Shown: positions 49,366 to 58,634 of the stretch, piece after piece
Layout: each line of letters begins with the position of its first letter
Numbering within the stretch: position 1 is the first letter of the stretch
NCBI RefSeq assembly: GCF_011075055.1
Contig: NC_058151.1
Coordinates: 9,752,251 to 9,816,250 of the forward strand
From: Mangifera indica
Taxonomy: Eukaryota; Streptophyta; Magnoliopsida; Sapindales; Anacardiaceae
Length of the DNA stretch: 64,000 nt
Reading direction: 5' to 3'
Made by a program: the position numbers and the translations under genes
Notes under the pieces: generated by a model
What the model was told of the DNA's origin: nothing
Seen by the model: the letters and a program-made list of their open reading frames with translations, nothing else
Databases searched by the model: none

Positions 49366-50449
49366 GATTGCAAAATACGATGATATACACAATAACTACA
49401 AAATCTAACGACTTATGCAAACAAATTACAAACTGAAATTTTAAAGGATAAAACAGAGAGCTAGAAAGGAAATACCACATAAAACACGATGAAATGTGAC
49501 AAAAAGAAATGCTACGTCAAATGTACGTATAAGGGCAGAATCGTCATTTCGCACAAACGAACCCGAATTGGAAAACTAACTGCACACCTCAGTAGGAGAG
49601 GATGAGAGGATGACAGTGGTGTATTCGGAAGTAAAAAGGGTCGACCGGAAGGGGTATTTTTGGAAACAAATCCGAAAAGGGGTATGAAATTTGGGGGTTT
49701 TTGATGGAAAGCTAATGTGGACAAATTGATGCTTGGAACTTCGAAGAAGGATGCCGGGAGTGATGATTCTGTGATCAATTTGATGAAAACTCAGCAAAAT
49801 TTGAGGATTTTGGATGAAATTTAAAAAACTAGGGTTAGGGTTTCATGAGATTTTGGGGAAATTTTTGGGTAAAATATGGTGTTTTGGAAGGGTATTTTGG
49901 TTTAAAACAAGTAGAAATGATGTGGGGAATTGATTTGAGGCAACAATGTCAAGTTTAAAGTGGATTAAGCAAGAATGGAGCAAAAGAGGTTGAGAGAAGC
50001 GGAAGAGGGCTGGACCAGTTTGTGAGAAAAAATGAAGAAAAATGCCCTTTTTACACTGGAATTCGGCCAATTCGGTCGACCGAATTCTGGCCAATTCGGT
50101 CGACCGAATTTTGCAGAAAATCCGGTCGACCGGATTTTGCAATTCAGCAGCCGAATTTGCAAAATTCTGGTCAACTTGTTTTATGCATTTTGTTTTCTCA
50201 GTTTGAACATATATGAGTCCAAATGATTCAACTATGCACTGTTGATTCAATCATGCATGAAATTCAATGTAATTTGATGGAAAGATGTGATGAAAAATTA
50301 AATCAAGCATATGAAGATCAATGCAATAATAATTGATACAAAAAGAAGCATCAAATATGATCAAACATTAAAATGAAGCATAAAACATCTATTGACATTT
50401 TCAATTCAAGCAAAAACACCATAACCACAATGACATGTAAGTGCAAATG
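49366..50449 (-). other. Sirevirus B spacer between pol and third ORF, with palindromes
   Basis: About 1.08 kb with no convincing ORF. In sense order it starts after the pol stop and has an AT-rich part (50449-50220). A palindrome cluster at about 50057-50140 follows (GGTCGACC cores three times, with AATTCGGTCGACCGAATT twice). A C/T-rich part leads up to the third-ORF Met. The same palindrome family sits in the LTRs. Confidence 0.82.
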
Positions 50450-53400
50450 CTAATATGGTGATTCCATGATCCCAAGCTCACCTCTAAGTTTGCAAAAACG
50501 TTCTTCCCCAAGAGGTTTTGTAAAAATATCTGCAAGTTGATTTTCGGTGGATACAAAGTCAAGACAAATATCACCTTTTTGAACATGATCTCGAATAAAA
50601 TGATATCTAATTTCTATATGTTTGGTTCGAGAGTGTTGAATGAGATTTTTGGATAAGCTAATAGCACTTGTGTTGTCACACAAGATTGGAGTTTTAGATA
50701 GGCTAACTCCATAATCCCTAAGGGTTTGTTGCATCCACAAGGCTTGAGCACAACAACTACCGGCGACAATATATTCCGCTTCCGCGGTTGATAAAGCTAC
50801 GGAGTTTTGTTTCCTTGAAAACCATGAAACTAATGCATGACCTAGAAAATGACAAGTACCACTAGTGCTTTTTCTATCGACTTGGCTTCTGGCAAAGTCG
50901 GCATCCGAATAGCTCACTAGGTCAAAAGAAGTTTCTCTAGGATACCACATCCCTAAAAATCTAGTGCCATGTAAATATTTGAAGATTCTTTTTAGGGCTT
51001 TTAAATGAGATTCCTTGGGACATGATTGGAATCGAGCACACAAGCATACACTAAACATAATATCGGGTCTACTAGCCGTCAAATATAAAAGAGAGCCAAT
51101 CATACCTCTATACATTTTAACATCAACATTTGGCCCACTCTCATCTTTGGTGAGCTTGATAGTTGAACTCATTGGTGTGCTTGAAGCTTTTAGTCCTTCC
51201 ATGCCAAACTTCTTTAATAAGTCCTTGATGTATGAAGATTGGTTGATGAAGATACCCTCTTTGCTTTGCTTGATATTAAGTCTGAGAAAATACTTGAGTT
51301 CTCCCATCATGCTCATTTCAAATTCTTTGCTCATGAGGTTAGAAAATTCTTCACACAAAGAGACATTAGTAGATCCAAAAATGATATCATCAACATAAAT
51401 TTGAACTAAAAGAATATCATTTTCTTTTCTCTTAATAAACAATGTAGTATCTACTTTTCCAATGCAAAAGTCTTTTTCAAGCAAGAATTTACTCAAACGT
51501 TCATACCATGCTCGAGGTGCTTGTTTTAAACCATAAAGAGCTTTTTGAAGTTTAAAAACATGGTTTGGGAAATCATGACTTTCAAACCCGGGAGGTTGTT
51601 CAACATAAACTTCCTCCATGATAAATCCATTTAAGAAAGCACTTTTGACATCCATTTGATATAAAATAAAATTTTTGGAACATGCAAATGCCAAAAGCAT
51701 CCTAATGGATTCTAGTCTAGCTACCGGTGCAAAAGTTTCTTCAAAATCTATTCCCTCCTCTTGGTTGTAGCCTTGAGCCACTAATCTAGCTTTATTTCTA
51801 ACAACCACTCCGGATTCATCCATTTTGTTTCTAAAAACCCATTTTGTGCCAATAACGGATTGATGATCCGGACGAGGGACTAGTTCCCAAACATTATTTC
51901 TTTCAAATTGATTTAGTTCCTCTTGCATGGCTAAAATCCAAAATTCATCATTTAATGCATCATGAAATGTTTTTGGTTCAAATTGTGAAAGAAATGCTAA
52001 ATTATTACAAAGATTAAAGGATGATCTAGTTTTAACACCTTGATTTTCCTCACCAATAATTAATTCTTTAGGATGAGCATTTGCATACCTCCAAGCCTTA
52101 GGAAGATCTTTATCTTTATCTTCTTCATGTTTTAGCTCTTGATTTGCTTCATCCTTATCATCATTTGGTGAATCATGAATTTCCGTTTGGTCTCCATTTT
52201 TAACTTGATCATCATCAATATCAACTTGCACACTAGTTAAAGGATTAGATTCATCAAAAATAACATGCATGGATTCATCAACTACTAGCGTCCTTTTGTT
52301 AAACACTCTATATGCTTTGCTAGATGATGAATATCCAAGAAAAATGCCAATGTCCGATTTTGAATCAAATTTTCCTAAGTTTTCTTTTGTGTTCAAAATA
52401 AAGCATTTGCATCCAAAAACTTTAAAATAACCAATATTTGGTTTTTTGTTTTTCCAAAGTTCATATGGAGTTAAATCTAAAGATGGTCTTATTAAAACAC
52501 GATTTAAAACATAGCATGCGGTGTTTACGGCTTCCGCCCAAAAATATTGAGGTAAAGCTTTTTCATTTAACATGGTTCTAGCCATCTCTTGAATTGTCCT
52601 ATTCTTTCTTTCAACAACACCATTTTGTTGGGGAGTTCTAGGACAAGAGAATTGATGTTCAATACCATGCTCATCACAAAAGTTTTCGAATAAATGATTT
52701 TCAAATTCTCCCCCATGATCACTTCTAATGCAAGAAATATGCATTTCTTTTTCTTTTTGTATTTTCTTGATAAATTTTGAAAATGCATGGAGGGCTTCAT
52801 CTTTTGATGCAAGAAAAAGTACCCAAGTGAATCTTGAAAAATCATCAACAATAACAAAAGCATAATGTTTTCCACTTAGGCTTGCGGTTCTTGAAGGACC
52901 AAAAAGATCAATATGAAGAAGTTGTAAAGGTCTAGATGTAGAAATATGAGTTTTACTTTTAAAAGAATTTTTTGTTTGTTTACCAAATTGACATGCATCA
53001 CAAATTTTATCTTTAATAAAATCTATTTTCGGAAGACCTTTTACAAGCTCCTTCTTGGAGATTTTTGAAATCAAGTCCATGCTAGCATGACCTAATCTTC
53101 TATGCCATAACCAACTATTTTCATGCAATGCGGAGAAACATAGATTTTCATGAGATGCATTTTCTACATTTATAGTGTAAACATTTTCATCTCTATTTCC
53201 TACACAACTTGTTTTTCCATCATTCATATTTTCTATAGTGCAACTATTTGGCTCAAAAATGACTTTAAATCCTTTATCACATAGTTGACTAATGCTAAGG
53301 AGATTATGTTTAAGACTATCTACCAAAAGAACATTTTCAATGATAATATGAGAATTGTTACCAATATCTCCAATGCCAATAATTTTACCCTTCGCATTGT

Positions 53401-53524
53401 CTCCAAAGGTGACATGACCTCCATCTTTCTTGCTTATTGTCGAGAAAAGTGAGATATCTCCGGTCATGTGTCTTGAGCAAGCACTATCGAGGAACCATTT
53501 GCTTTTCTTCCTTTTATTTTTAGG
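50450..53524 (-). CDS. pol: Sirevirus B Pol polyprotein (protease, integrase, reverse transcriptase, RNase H)
   Basis: The frame is open from the codon after TAG 53530-53528 to the stop near 50450. The first internal Met (53467) gives 1005 aa; numbering here starts from it. Protease [11 protein letters not shown] lies just before that Met, with Ala where the family usually has Gly in the Asp-Ser-Gly triad. The integrase has an HHCC finger (H121, H126, C156, C159) and catalytic D187, D250 and E286, a D,D-35-E spacing. RT has D606 in [10 protein letters not shown] and YVDD at 691-694. RNase H has D855, E896 and D931. The C-terminus is ELGIMESPY. All domains are present, in copia order and undamaged. 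It copies the element RNA into cDNA and integrates it from cytoplasmic particles to the nucleus. How ribosomes pass the two stops after gag is unknown. Confidence 0.93.
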   Translation of the reverse strand, partial: PKNKRKKSKWFLDSACSRHMTGDISLFSTISKKDGGHVTFGDNAKGKIIGIGDIGNNSHIIIENVLLVDSLKHNLLSISQLCDKGFKVIFEPNSCTIENMNDGKTSCVGNRDENVYTINVENASHENLCFSALHENSWLWHRRLGHASMDLISKISKKELVKGLPKIDFIKDKICDACQFGKQTKNSFKSKTHISTSRPLQLLHIDLFGPSRTASLSGKHYAFVIVDDFSRFTWVLFLASKDEALHAFSKFIKKIQKEKEMHISCIRSDHGGEFENHLFENFCDEHGIEHQFSCPRTPQQNGVVERKNRTIQEMARTMLNEKALPQYFWAEAVNTACYVLNRVLIRPSLDLTPYELWKNKKPNIGYFKVFGCKCFILNTKENLGKFDSKSDIGIFLGYSSSSKAYRVFNKRTLVVDESMHVIFDESNPLTSVQVDIDDDQVKNGDQTEIHDSPNDDKDEANQELKHEEDKDKDLPKAWRYANAHPKELIIGEENQGVKTRSSFNLCNNLAFLSQFEPKTFHDALNDEFWILAMQEELNQFERNNVWELVPRPDHQSVIGTKWVFRNKMDESGVVVRNKARLVAQGYNQEEGIDFEETFAPVARLESIRMLLAFACSKNFILYQMDVKSAFLNGFIMEEVYVEQPPGFESHDFPNHVFKLQKALYGLKQAPRAWYERLSKFLLEKDFCIGKVDTTLFIKRKENDILLVQIYVDDIIFGSTNVSLCEEFSNLMSKEFEMSMMGELKYFLRLNIKQSKEGIFINQSSYIKDLLKKFGMEGLKASSTPMSSTIKLTKDESGPNVDVKMYRGMIGSLLYLTASRPDIMFSVCLCARFQSCPKESHLKALKRIFKYLHGTRFLGMWYPRETSFDLVSYSDADFARSQVDRKSTSGTCHFLGHALVSWFSRKQNSVALSTAEAEYIVAGSCCAQALWMQQTLRDYGVSLSKTPILCDNTSAISLSKNLIQHSRTKHIEIRYHFIRDHVQKGDICLDFVSTENQLADIFTKPLGEERFCKLRGELGIMESPY

Positions 53525-53527
53525 TTC

Positions 53528-53548
53528 CTAAACACAATGGAAGATTCA
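53528..53548 (-). promoter_or_regulatory. gag-pol junction with two in-frame stop codons
   Basis: Gag and pol share one frame. Gag ends at TGA (53548-53546). Five codons later comes TAG (53530-53528), and then pol is open. The degenerate element A has the same TGA (1389-1391) and TAG (1407-1409) with identical spacing. The sequence before the pol frame, TTGTGTTTAG followed by G, also looks like a 3' splice site. Confidence 0.85.
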
Positions 53549-55321
53549 AGAATTTGACTTAGGTACCCAAATCATGTTGGGTCCTTGGTGGTTAGTTTTT
53601 GTTCCCTTAGGAACCCACACTTTCTTAGTGCCCATATGATGTTTATTTTGAATTGGACAAGATGATGAGATATGACCTTTATTTCCACAATAATTGCAAG
53701 TTATATTTGATTCACTTGAAGTTGAAGCTTTAACAAAATAATTTTTTAAGTATTTTGCTTTGATAAAAGGTTTATAACCAAGTCCTCTTTTGTTTAAGAC
53801 TCCCTTTTGCACACCAAGCATTTTATCAAGAATGTCTTTTCCATTTTTAAATTTTAAAACTATTTCACTTAAATCCTTTGCTCCCCTTTTTAAAACTTCA
53901 ATTTCATTTTCTATAATTTCTTTTTCCCTTTTAACTATGCAAAGATCATTTTCAAACTTTTGTTTTTCTTTTTCAAAAATGGAATACTTGTTTTCTTTAT
54001 TTTCTTTTCCTTTAAGCTTAAAGATTTTTTGGTTAAGATTTTCATTTTCTTTCTTTAAGGACTCATTTTCCTTTTCCAAATTAAAATTTTTCTTTTTAAG
54101 GGTTGCATTTTTAGACATGCAAAGAGCAAGTTTTTCATTCATCTCTTCAAGTGTATCATATAACTCTTCATATGAGGGGTTTTCATCTATCTCATCATCT
54201 ATGTCATCTAAATCATCAAAAGTATTAGATGAGTTAGTTACCTCATTATTTGTAGTTGCCATGAAACACATGTTGGCCACTTCATTATCTTCCTTTTCGG
54301 ATTCACTTTCATCGCTATCGTCCCACGTAGCTTTCATTGCTTTCTTTTTCGATCTACCAATTTTGAGGAGAGGGCAATCATATTTGATGTGTCCTGGCTT
54401 CTTGCATTCATAGCACACAATTTGTTCCCTCCTTTGTCTTTCTCCCCTTTCACCTTTAGAAACATCCCTTTTTATGAAGTTCCCATTTCTTCTTAGCTTT
54501 CTATTCCTTAGAAGCTTTCCAATCTTTCTACTCAAGAGTGCAATGTCTTCATCTTCATCATTTGATGTCTCCTCTTCCTCTTCTAGGAACTTTTCATTCT
54601 CTTTGATTGATGATTTGAAGGCAATACTCTTTTTCTTCTTTTCCACTTCTTCAATTTGTCGTTGCTTCATAGTAAGCTCATGAGTGAGAAGTGAACCTAA
54701 AAGTTCTTCAAGAGCTAGAGTCTTGACATCCTTTGCTTCTTCGATTGCCGTCACTTTGGGATCCCAAGAGGGAGGCAAACATCTAAGAAGTTTCTTGACA
54801 TTTTCTTGGTTAGTATAAACTTTACCAAGATTTTTCAATTCATTCACAATAGTAATAAATCTATCAAACATGTCACTAATGGTTTCATTTTCATTCATCC
54901 TAAACAACTCGTATGAGTGTGTGAGCATGCTAATTTTAGTTTCTTTGACTTGTGAAGTCCCCTCATTTGACACCATCAATAATTCCCAAATTTCTTTAGC
55001 CGAGGTACAAGCTTGTACCTTGTTAAAGTTATATTCATTTAATGCACAATATAACACATTCATAACTCTAGCATTAATGGCAATATTCTTCTTATCTTGA
55101 GGGGTCATTTCTTCCCTAGTTTTGGGTACTTGTTTTCCATCTACTTCTTTCATAGGAACAAAAGGTCCATCTTGCACAACATCCCACAATTCATAATCAC
55201 TTTGAAGGAAAATCGACATACGATTTTTCCAATGGGCATAACCGGTGCCATCAAACAATGGCGGTCTATTAGGGGCAAGCCCTTCACTAACGGTATGAGA
55301 TTTTCCTAGGTTCATGGCCAT
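53546..55321 (-). CDS. gag: Sirevirus B Gag polyprotein
   Basis: 591 aa, intact. It forms the virus-like particle and packages element RNA. The start Met at 55321 is the first ATG after the primer-binding site, with only about 40 bp between them. The N-terminal half (PPLFDGTGYAHWKNRMSIFL, residues 20-40) and the segment to about 230 are copia capsid (UBN2-type). The first zinc knuckle CYECKKPGHIKYDC is at 303-316, followed by an acidic stretch (330-385). A long Glu/Lys/Asn-rich coiled coil spans about 385-485. The second zinc knuckle CNYCGNKGHISSSC is at 542-555. The end, MIWVPKSNS, is a Sirevirus-like tail. Two knuckles and a coiled coil are longer than usual copia Gag and typical of Sireviruses. 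Antisense ORFs here are shadows. Confidence 0.93.
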   Translation of the reverse strand: MAMNLGKSHTVSEGLAPNRPPLFDGTGYAHWKNRMSIFLQSDYELWDVVQDGPFVPMKEVDGKQVPKTREEMTPQDKKNIAINARVMNVLYCALNEYNFNKVQACTSAKEIWELLMVSNEGTSQVKETKISMLTHSYELFRMNENETISDMFDRFITIVNELKNLGKVYTNQENVKKLLRCLPPSWDPKVTAIEEAKDVKTLALEELLGSLLTHELTMKQRQIEEVEKKKKSIAFKSSIKENEKFLEEEEETSNDEDEDIALLSRKIGKLLRNRKLRRNGNFIKRDVSKGERGERQRREQIVCYECKKPGHIKYDCPLLKIGRSKKKAMKATWDDSDESESEKEDNEVANMCFMATTNNEVTNSSNTFDDLDDIDDEIDENPSYEELYDTLEEMNEKLALCMSKNATLKKKNFNLEKENESLKKENENLNQKIFKLKGKENKENKYSIFEKEKQKFENDLCIVKREKEIIENEIEVLKRGAKDLSEIVLKFKNGKDILDKMLGVQKGVLNKRGLGYKPFIKAKYLKNYFVKASTSSESNITCNYCGNKGHISSSCPIQNKHHMGTKKVWVPKGTKTNHQGPNMIWVPKSNS

Positions 55322-55359
55322 TGCTCTAAACGGTTAAGTTTATGAGAATGAGCAACCAA

Positions 55360-55371
55360 GCTCTGATACCA
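55360..55371 (-). promoter_or_regulatory. Primer-binding site of Sirevirus B
   Basis: In sense orientation TGGTATCAGAGC lies two bases after the 5' LTR edge. It is perfectly complementary to the 3' end of plant initiator Met tRNA, the standard copia primer. Confidence 0.95.
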
Positions 55372-55373
55372 AT

Positions 55374-56818
55374 TGTAGGATCGAATGGCCTAAGAGGGGG
55401 GGTGAATTAGGCAATTTTAAAACTATCTTTACCAAATTTGAGAATTAAAGTAATTTATTCAAATCAAATAATGTTGCCTATTTTTAATCCAATGTATGAA
55501 AATAACTAAAATATCTCAAACAATCAATATAATCAAAATAACATAACATAAAATATCAGTTTAAGGGAAGAGAAAATCAAACACGCGATGTATAGTGGTT
55601 CGGCTCAACCCGGCCTACGTCCACTCCTCCAAGCTTTCTCCCTTGGAGTATTCCACTAATCCTTGGTTGACTAAACCTCAACCAAGCTTTTCTTCACAAC
55701 CAAAATAGCTTCCAAGGTGCTATTAACCGTTACAAATGTTGAAACACAATTTCTCTCACAAGAAATTTTCTAATCTCTCCAAAAGTGAACCTCACTCTTT
55801 TATAACACGAATTTTAGTATGAATATTGAAATATGATCTCTCTCAAAAGTGTATATGAAAGTTAAAGCTTAGTACAACCCAAAGCAAATGAAATTACAAA
55901 GTGTAAAAGCAAGGGTTTTGATTAGAGAGAATAATTTGCAAGTCAATAGCTCAAAACTAATTTGCTCTCAAATATATGAAAGTTTTTGGTGGCAAAAGTT
56001 GTTTTCGAACGAAATTGATTGGGTTTATATAGAGGAAAATAAGGAAAGTTACCGTTGTGCACAAAGATAGCCGTTTTAATTTTCCAGAAAACGCACAATT
56101 CGGTCGACCGGATGGAATTCGATCAACCGGATGTGACGTGGCACTTCCGTGGAGCTTACGTGGCACTAGCCGTTGGAAAAATTCAAACCAAAATTCGATC
56201 GACCGAATTTAATTCGGTTGACCGAATTTCTGAAGCCAAAGATACATGGCTTCTGGATAATTCGGAAGCTGATTCGGTCGATGAAATTCGGTCGATCGAA
56301 TTTTATTGCATTTTACCCCCTGAATTTTCAAAAATCGCAATTTGACCCCTAAAACTTTGAAAAGTGACACTTTAACCCATTTTTGAAAATTCTTTCAAAA
56401 CCAACTTTAAGATATGAAAATGTAATTCACAAAACTTCATCATTTTAAAAGAATTAATAAACTTTGGTGAAAGCATTGGCTTAAACCAATAAGTTTGAAA
56501 AACAACATTTTAACCCAAAATGTAAAAGGTATGAAAATGAGTTTTCAAGTGAGCTATCTCATGCAAATAAATATTCTAATCAAAACGAATGCTTTAAATT
56601 ACAAATATATCTACCTAACACTTGAGTTTTTCTTCAAATCTTCAATAATTCTTCAATTGACTCTTCTCTTTCATTTCCATCTTGAAACTCCTTCAAGTGC
56701 ATTAGATAAATCCTTGCAATCTAAGCTCACACTCAAGTGAAATCATTAGTCAATATGTTTAGGGACATATTAGTTTGTTATCATCAAAATAAGAGCATAA
56801 TGACTCCTCAAGTCAACA
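55374..56818 (-). repeat. 5' LTR of Sirevirus B (1445 bp), promoter
   Basis: Same length as the 3' LTR, with about ten substitutions by eye, several being G/A changes inside the CG-containing palindromes, as expected from methyl-cytosine decay. The TATA box TATATAAA at 56031-56024 should start the genomic RNA. The palindrome cluster at about 56096-56295 lies upstream of it in sense orientation. Confidence 0.96.
56024..56031 (-). promoter_or_regulatory. TATA box of the Sirevirus B 5' LTR
   Basis: TATATAAA on the minus strand, conserved in the other LTR of B (46751-46744) and in element A (10373-10380). Confidence 0.75.
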
Positions 56819-56823
56819 GACAT
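56819..56823. other. Right target-site duplication of Sirevirus B
   Basis: GACAT, identical to 46089-46093. Confidence 0.95.
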
Positions 56824-57080
56824 TCAGTATGTCTACTATATAATATTATTGCCTAATTAATATAACGTTCGTAAGAAACAATTCAATAATTCAGTTTCAC
56901 TCATAAAGTGAATTATCTAGACATTTTACATAAATACTTTATATTTAAACAAATAAATGAGATAATTTACACGTGAACAAAAGAACACTTTCTTTTATTA
57001 ATAAATTATATTTACATATATATAAAATGAAATGCCCTTGAAACTAACAACATAAATGGTTCATAGGGCATACACTAAGA
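56824..57080 (-). repeat. Right part of the old copia LTR (element E)
   Basis: In sense orientation it begins TCTTAGTGTATGCCCTATGA (TG altered to TC) directly after a purine stretch and the RNase H end. The same phrase recurs at 57590-57625 as ...AGGGTATACACTAACA. This is where element B inserted. Confidence 0.72.
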
Positions 57081-57580
57081 AAACTTCCCTTGCACTAGAG
57101 TCATTCACTATTGTATCTCATACCCACCTTCTTAAGATGATGGTCCAACTACTTTAGTGTCATCGTTTTAGTAAGTGTGTTTGCAATATTCTCTGTTGAC
57201 AATGTTTTTTGTATCAATATCTCTCCAGTTCTAACGAATTCTTTCAAAATGTGATGTTTTCGTTTACTATGTTTGGACTTCTGATGCGTTCTTGGTTTCT
57301 TTGCTTGCAATAGCACTAGTATTATCACAAAACATGGTTATCGAAGAAGCTATATTTAGAACCACACCAAGTTCAGATATAAATTTGTGCAATAGCACTG
57401 TTCTGTTGCTTTTGAAGCAACAATATGTTCAATTTTTATTGTGGAGTCAACTGTGGTTGATTGTGTGTAATTCTTTCAACTAATCCTACCCTCATTATAA
57501 ATGAAAATAAACCTTAATATAGATTTTCTGTTGTCAATGTCCAATTGAAAATTAGAATTTAAGTATTTCTAAATGTTTAA
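57081..57580 (-). pseudogene. Element E RNase H fragment (Ty1/copia)
   Basis: Minus-strand frames give STIKIEHIVASKATEQ, then after a shift LVLLQAKKPRTHQKSKHSKR and FVRTGEILIQKTLSTENIAN-TLTKTM, ending in HHLKKVGMRYNSE. The model is the copia RNase H C-terminal block (CDNTGAIAQAKEPRSHQRSKHI ... NIADPLTKPL), Tork/Angela-like. The rest of pol and gag is absent: the primer-site-like AACTCTGATACC (57581-57592) follows directly, so almost the whole interior has been deleted. Confidence 0.8.
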
Positions 57581-57625
57581 CTCTGATACCGACAACACGA
57601 ATGATTCTTAGGGTATACACTAACA
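57581..57625 (-). repeat. Primer-site relic and 35-bp remnant of the second LTR of element E
   Basis: The minus strand of 57592-57581 reads GGTATCAGAGTT, a one-mismatch initiator-Met primer site. Beside it GACAACACGAATG...CACTAACA matches the LTR terminus at about 57045-57080. The rest of this LTR is missing. Confidence 0.65.
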
Positions 57626-58497
57626 AAAGTTTCAAATCTCCTGTTCTGTGATTTAATAATTCTCAGCTAGGAATCAATATATCACAAAAAGAGTGAAGTG
57701 TCATTTTCAATTGGAAATGATCATGGACATTATTCCTGGTTTGGCTTATGAAATGCTTCACTGAACCAGCCTCTTTATCCCGTTGTGAAACGTAATGTAG
57801 ATACACTATCTTACAAGAACAATGAAAAGCAAGAGACAATTCATGACTAAGCCCAATACCTCTGCCTAGCCCCATGTTCCATTTCCCTACTTGGACAATC
57901 CTAAACCCTTTCCCATATAAATTTTCAGATAGTGACTATATGCTCCAGTGTTCTGTTCTGGAGTTAATATTTAAGTACAATCGTAGCATAACCCAACAAG
58001 TCCCATTTAATATGAACACACATTAACCGTCCGAACCACGTCCATCTTCAAGCTATCATAAAGCTGAAATTTCTAAAGCTGGCAAGTGCATGAGTTATTC
58101 AACAGGTGAAGTACTGCTCCAATTAGTTTAAATTCCATTCTTCAGACAAAAAAAGCCTTGCTCCAATTAGTTTATTCAACTGGTGAAGCACTGAAATGTT
58201 GATGCTTCCTCGGATATCATAGAGAGAGGGCCTAAATGAGCTAGAAAATCCATACCAGTAGCTCATCCTTTTAAAAAAGCCTTGTATTGGAATCTAGACG
58301 ACAGAAAGTTCAGAATTTTAAAGGTCCTATTGGTTTATGACTACTGCAAACCTATTAAACAGAAAAGGTATATGCCAGCATTATTGAGCATCATATTATT
58401 CCAACAGCTTCACAGTACAGATACATATAAGTTCACTTGCAACAGAAGAATTCAATCATCTGATATAAAAATGGCAGAAGGAAGTTTCAAACATTAC
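57626..58497. other. Unassigned stretch, possibly intron or flanking DNA of the HMG-CoA lyase exon
   Basis: No gene element is recognised. If the exon at 58498-58634 belongs to a live gene, the next exon (the region encoding the HFHDTYGQ motif in this family) should lie to the left on the minus strand, but I did not find it here. Confidence 0.4.
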
Positions 58498-58634
58498 CTG
58501 GAGTACCAATGCCAATTGTATCACCAAGGGAAATTTCTGAGCAACCCATGTCACAAAGCTGTTCAGCTACAGATGCTACTTTTGTTGGAGGTACCATTCC
58601 TTCCACTGGACACCCAACAACACAAGATATGTAC
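58498..58634 (-). CDS. Single exon of hydroxymethylglutaryl-CoA lyase (partial gene)
   Basis: This 137-bp minus-strand exon reads without a stop as [31 protein letters not shown] and [14 protein letters not shown], matching the middle of plant HMG-CoA lyase ([12 protein letters not shown] ... [13 protein letters not shown]). The enzyme cleaves HMG-CoA to acetoacetate and acetyl-CoA in leucine breakdown. Edges are consensus splice sites: TTTAATAG before and GTAATG after, with split Gly codons on both sides. Exons encoding the catalytic Cys and His motifs and the N-terminus were not found within several kilobases. The exon may belong to a gene with very long introns extending beyond the neighbouring retroelements, or be a displaced gene fragment. 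The plus-strand ORF covering it is a shadow. Confidence 0.85.

Larger units (their letters stand above)
46094..56818 (-). mobile_element. Young, structurally complete Sirevirus-type Ty1/copia retrotransposon B (10725 bp)
   Basis: This is a complete element on the minus strand. The two 1445-bp LTRs (46094-47538 and 55374-56818) differ at only about ten sites by eye. Perfect GACAT target duplications flank it. A canonical initiator-Met primer site (55360-55371) and a polypurine tract abutting the 3' LTR (47541-47552) are present. Gag (55321-53546), pol (53524-50450) and a third ORF (49365-48076) are all undisrupted. Sense order is LTR, primer site, gag, pol, spacer, third ORF, polypurine motifs, LTR. 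The coiled-coil Gag with two zinc knuckles and an extra ORF after pol are Sirevirus traits. About 0.7% LTR divergence implies an insertion within the last few hundred thousand years under a typical plant LTR rate. It may still be autonomous, apart from the unresolved stops between gag and pol. Confidence 0.95.

Noticed and set aside
53790..54413. 207-codon plus-strand ORF
   Set aside because: It is antisense to the intact gag of Sirevirus B; its Ser/Phe-rich composition is the shadow of the Glu/Lys-rich coiled coil.
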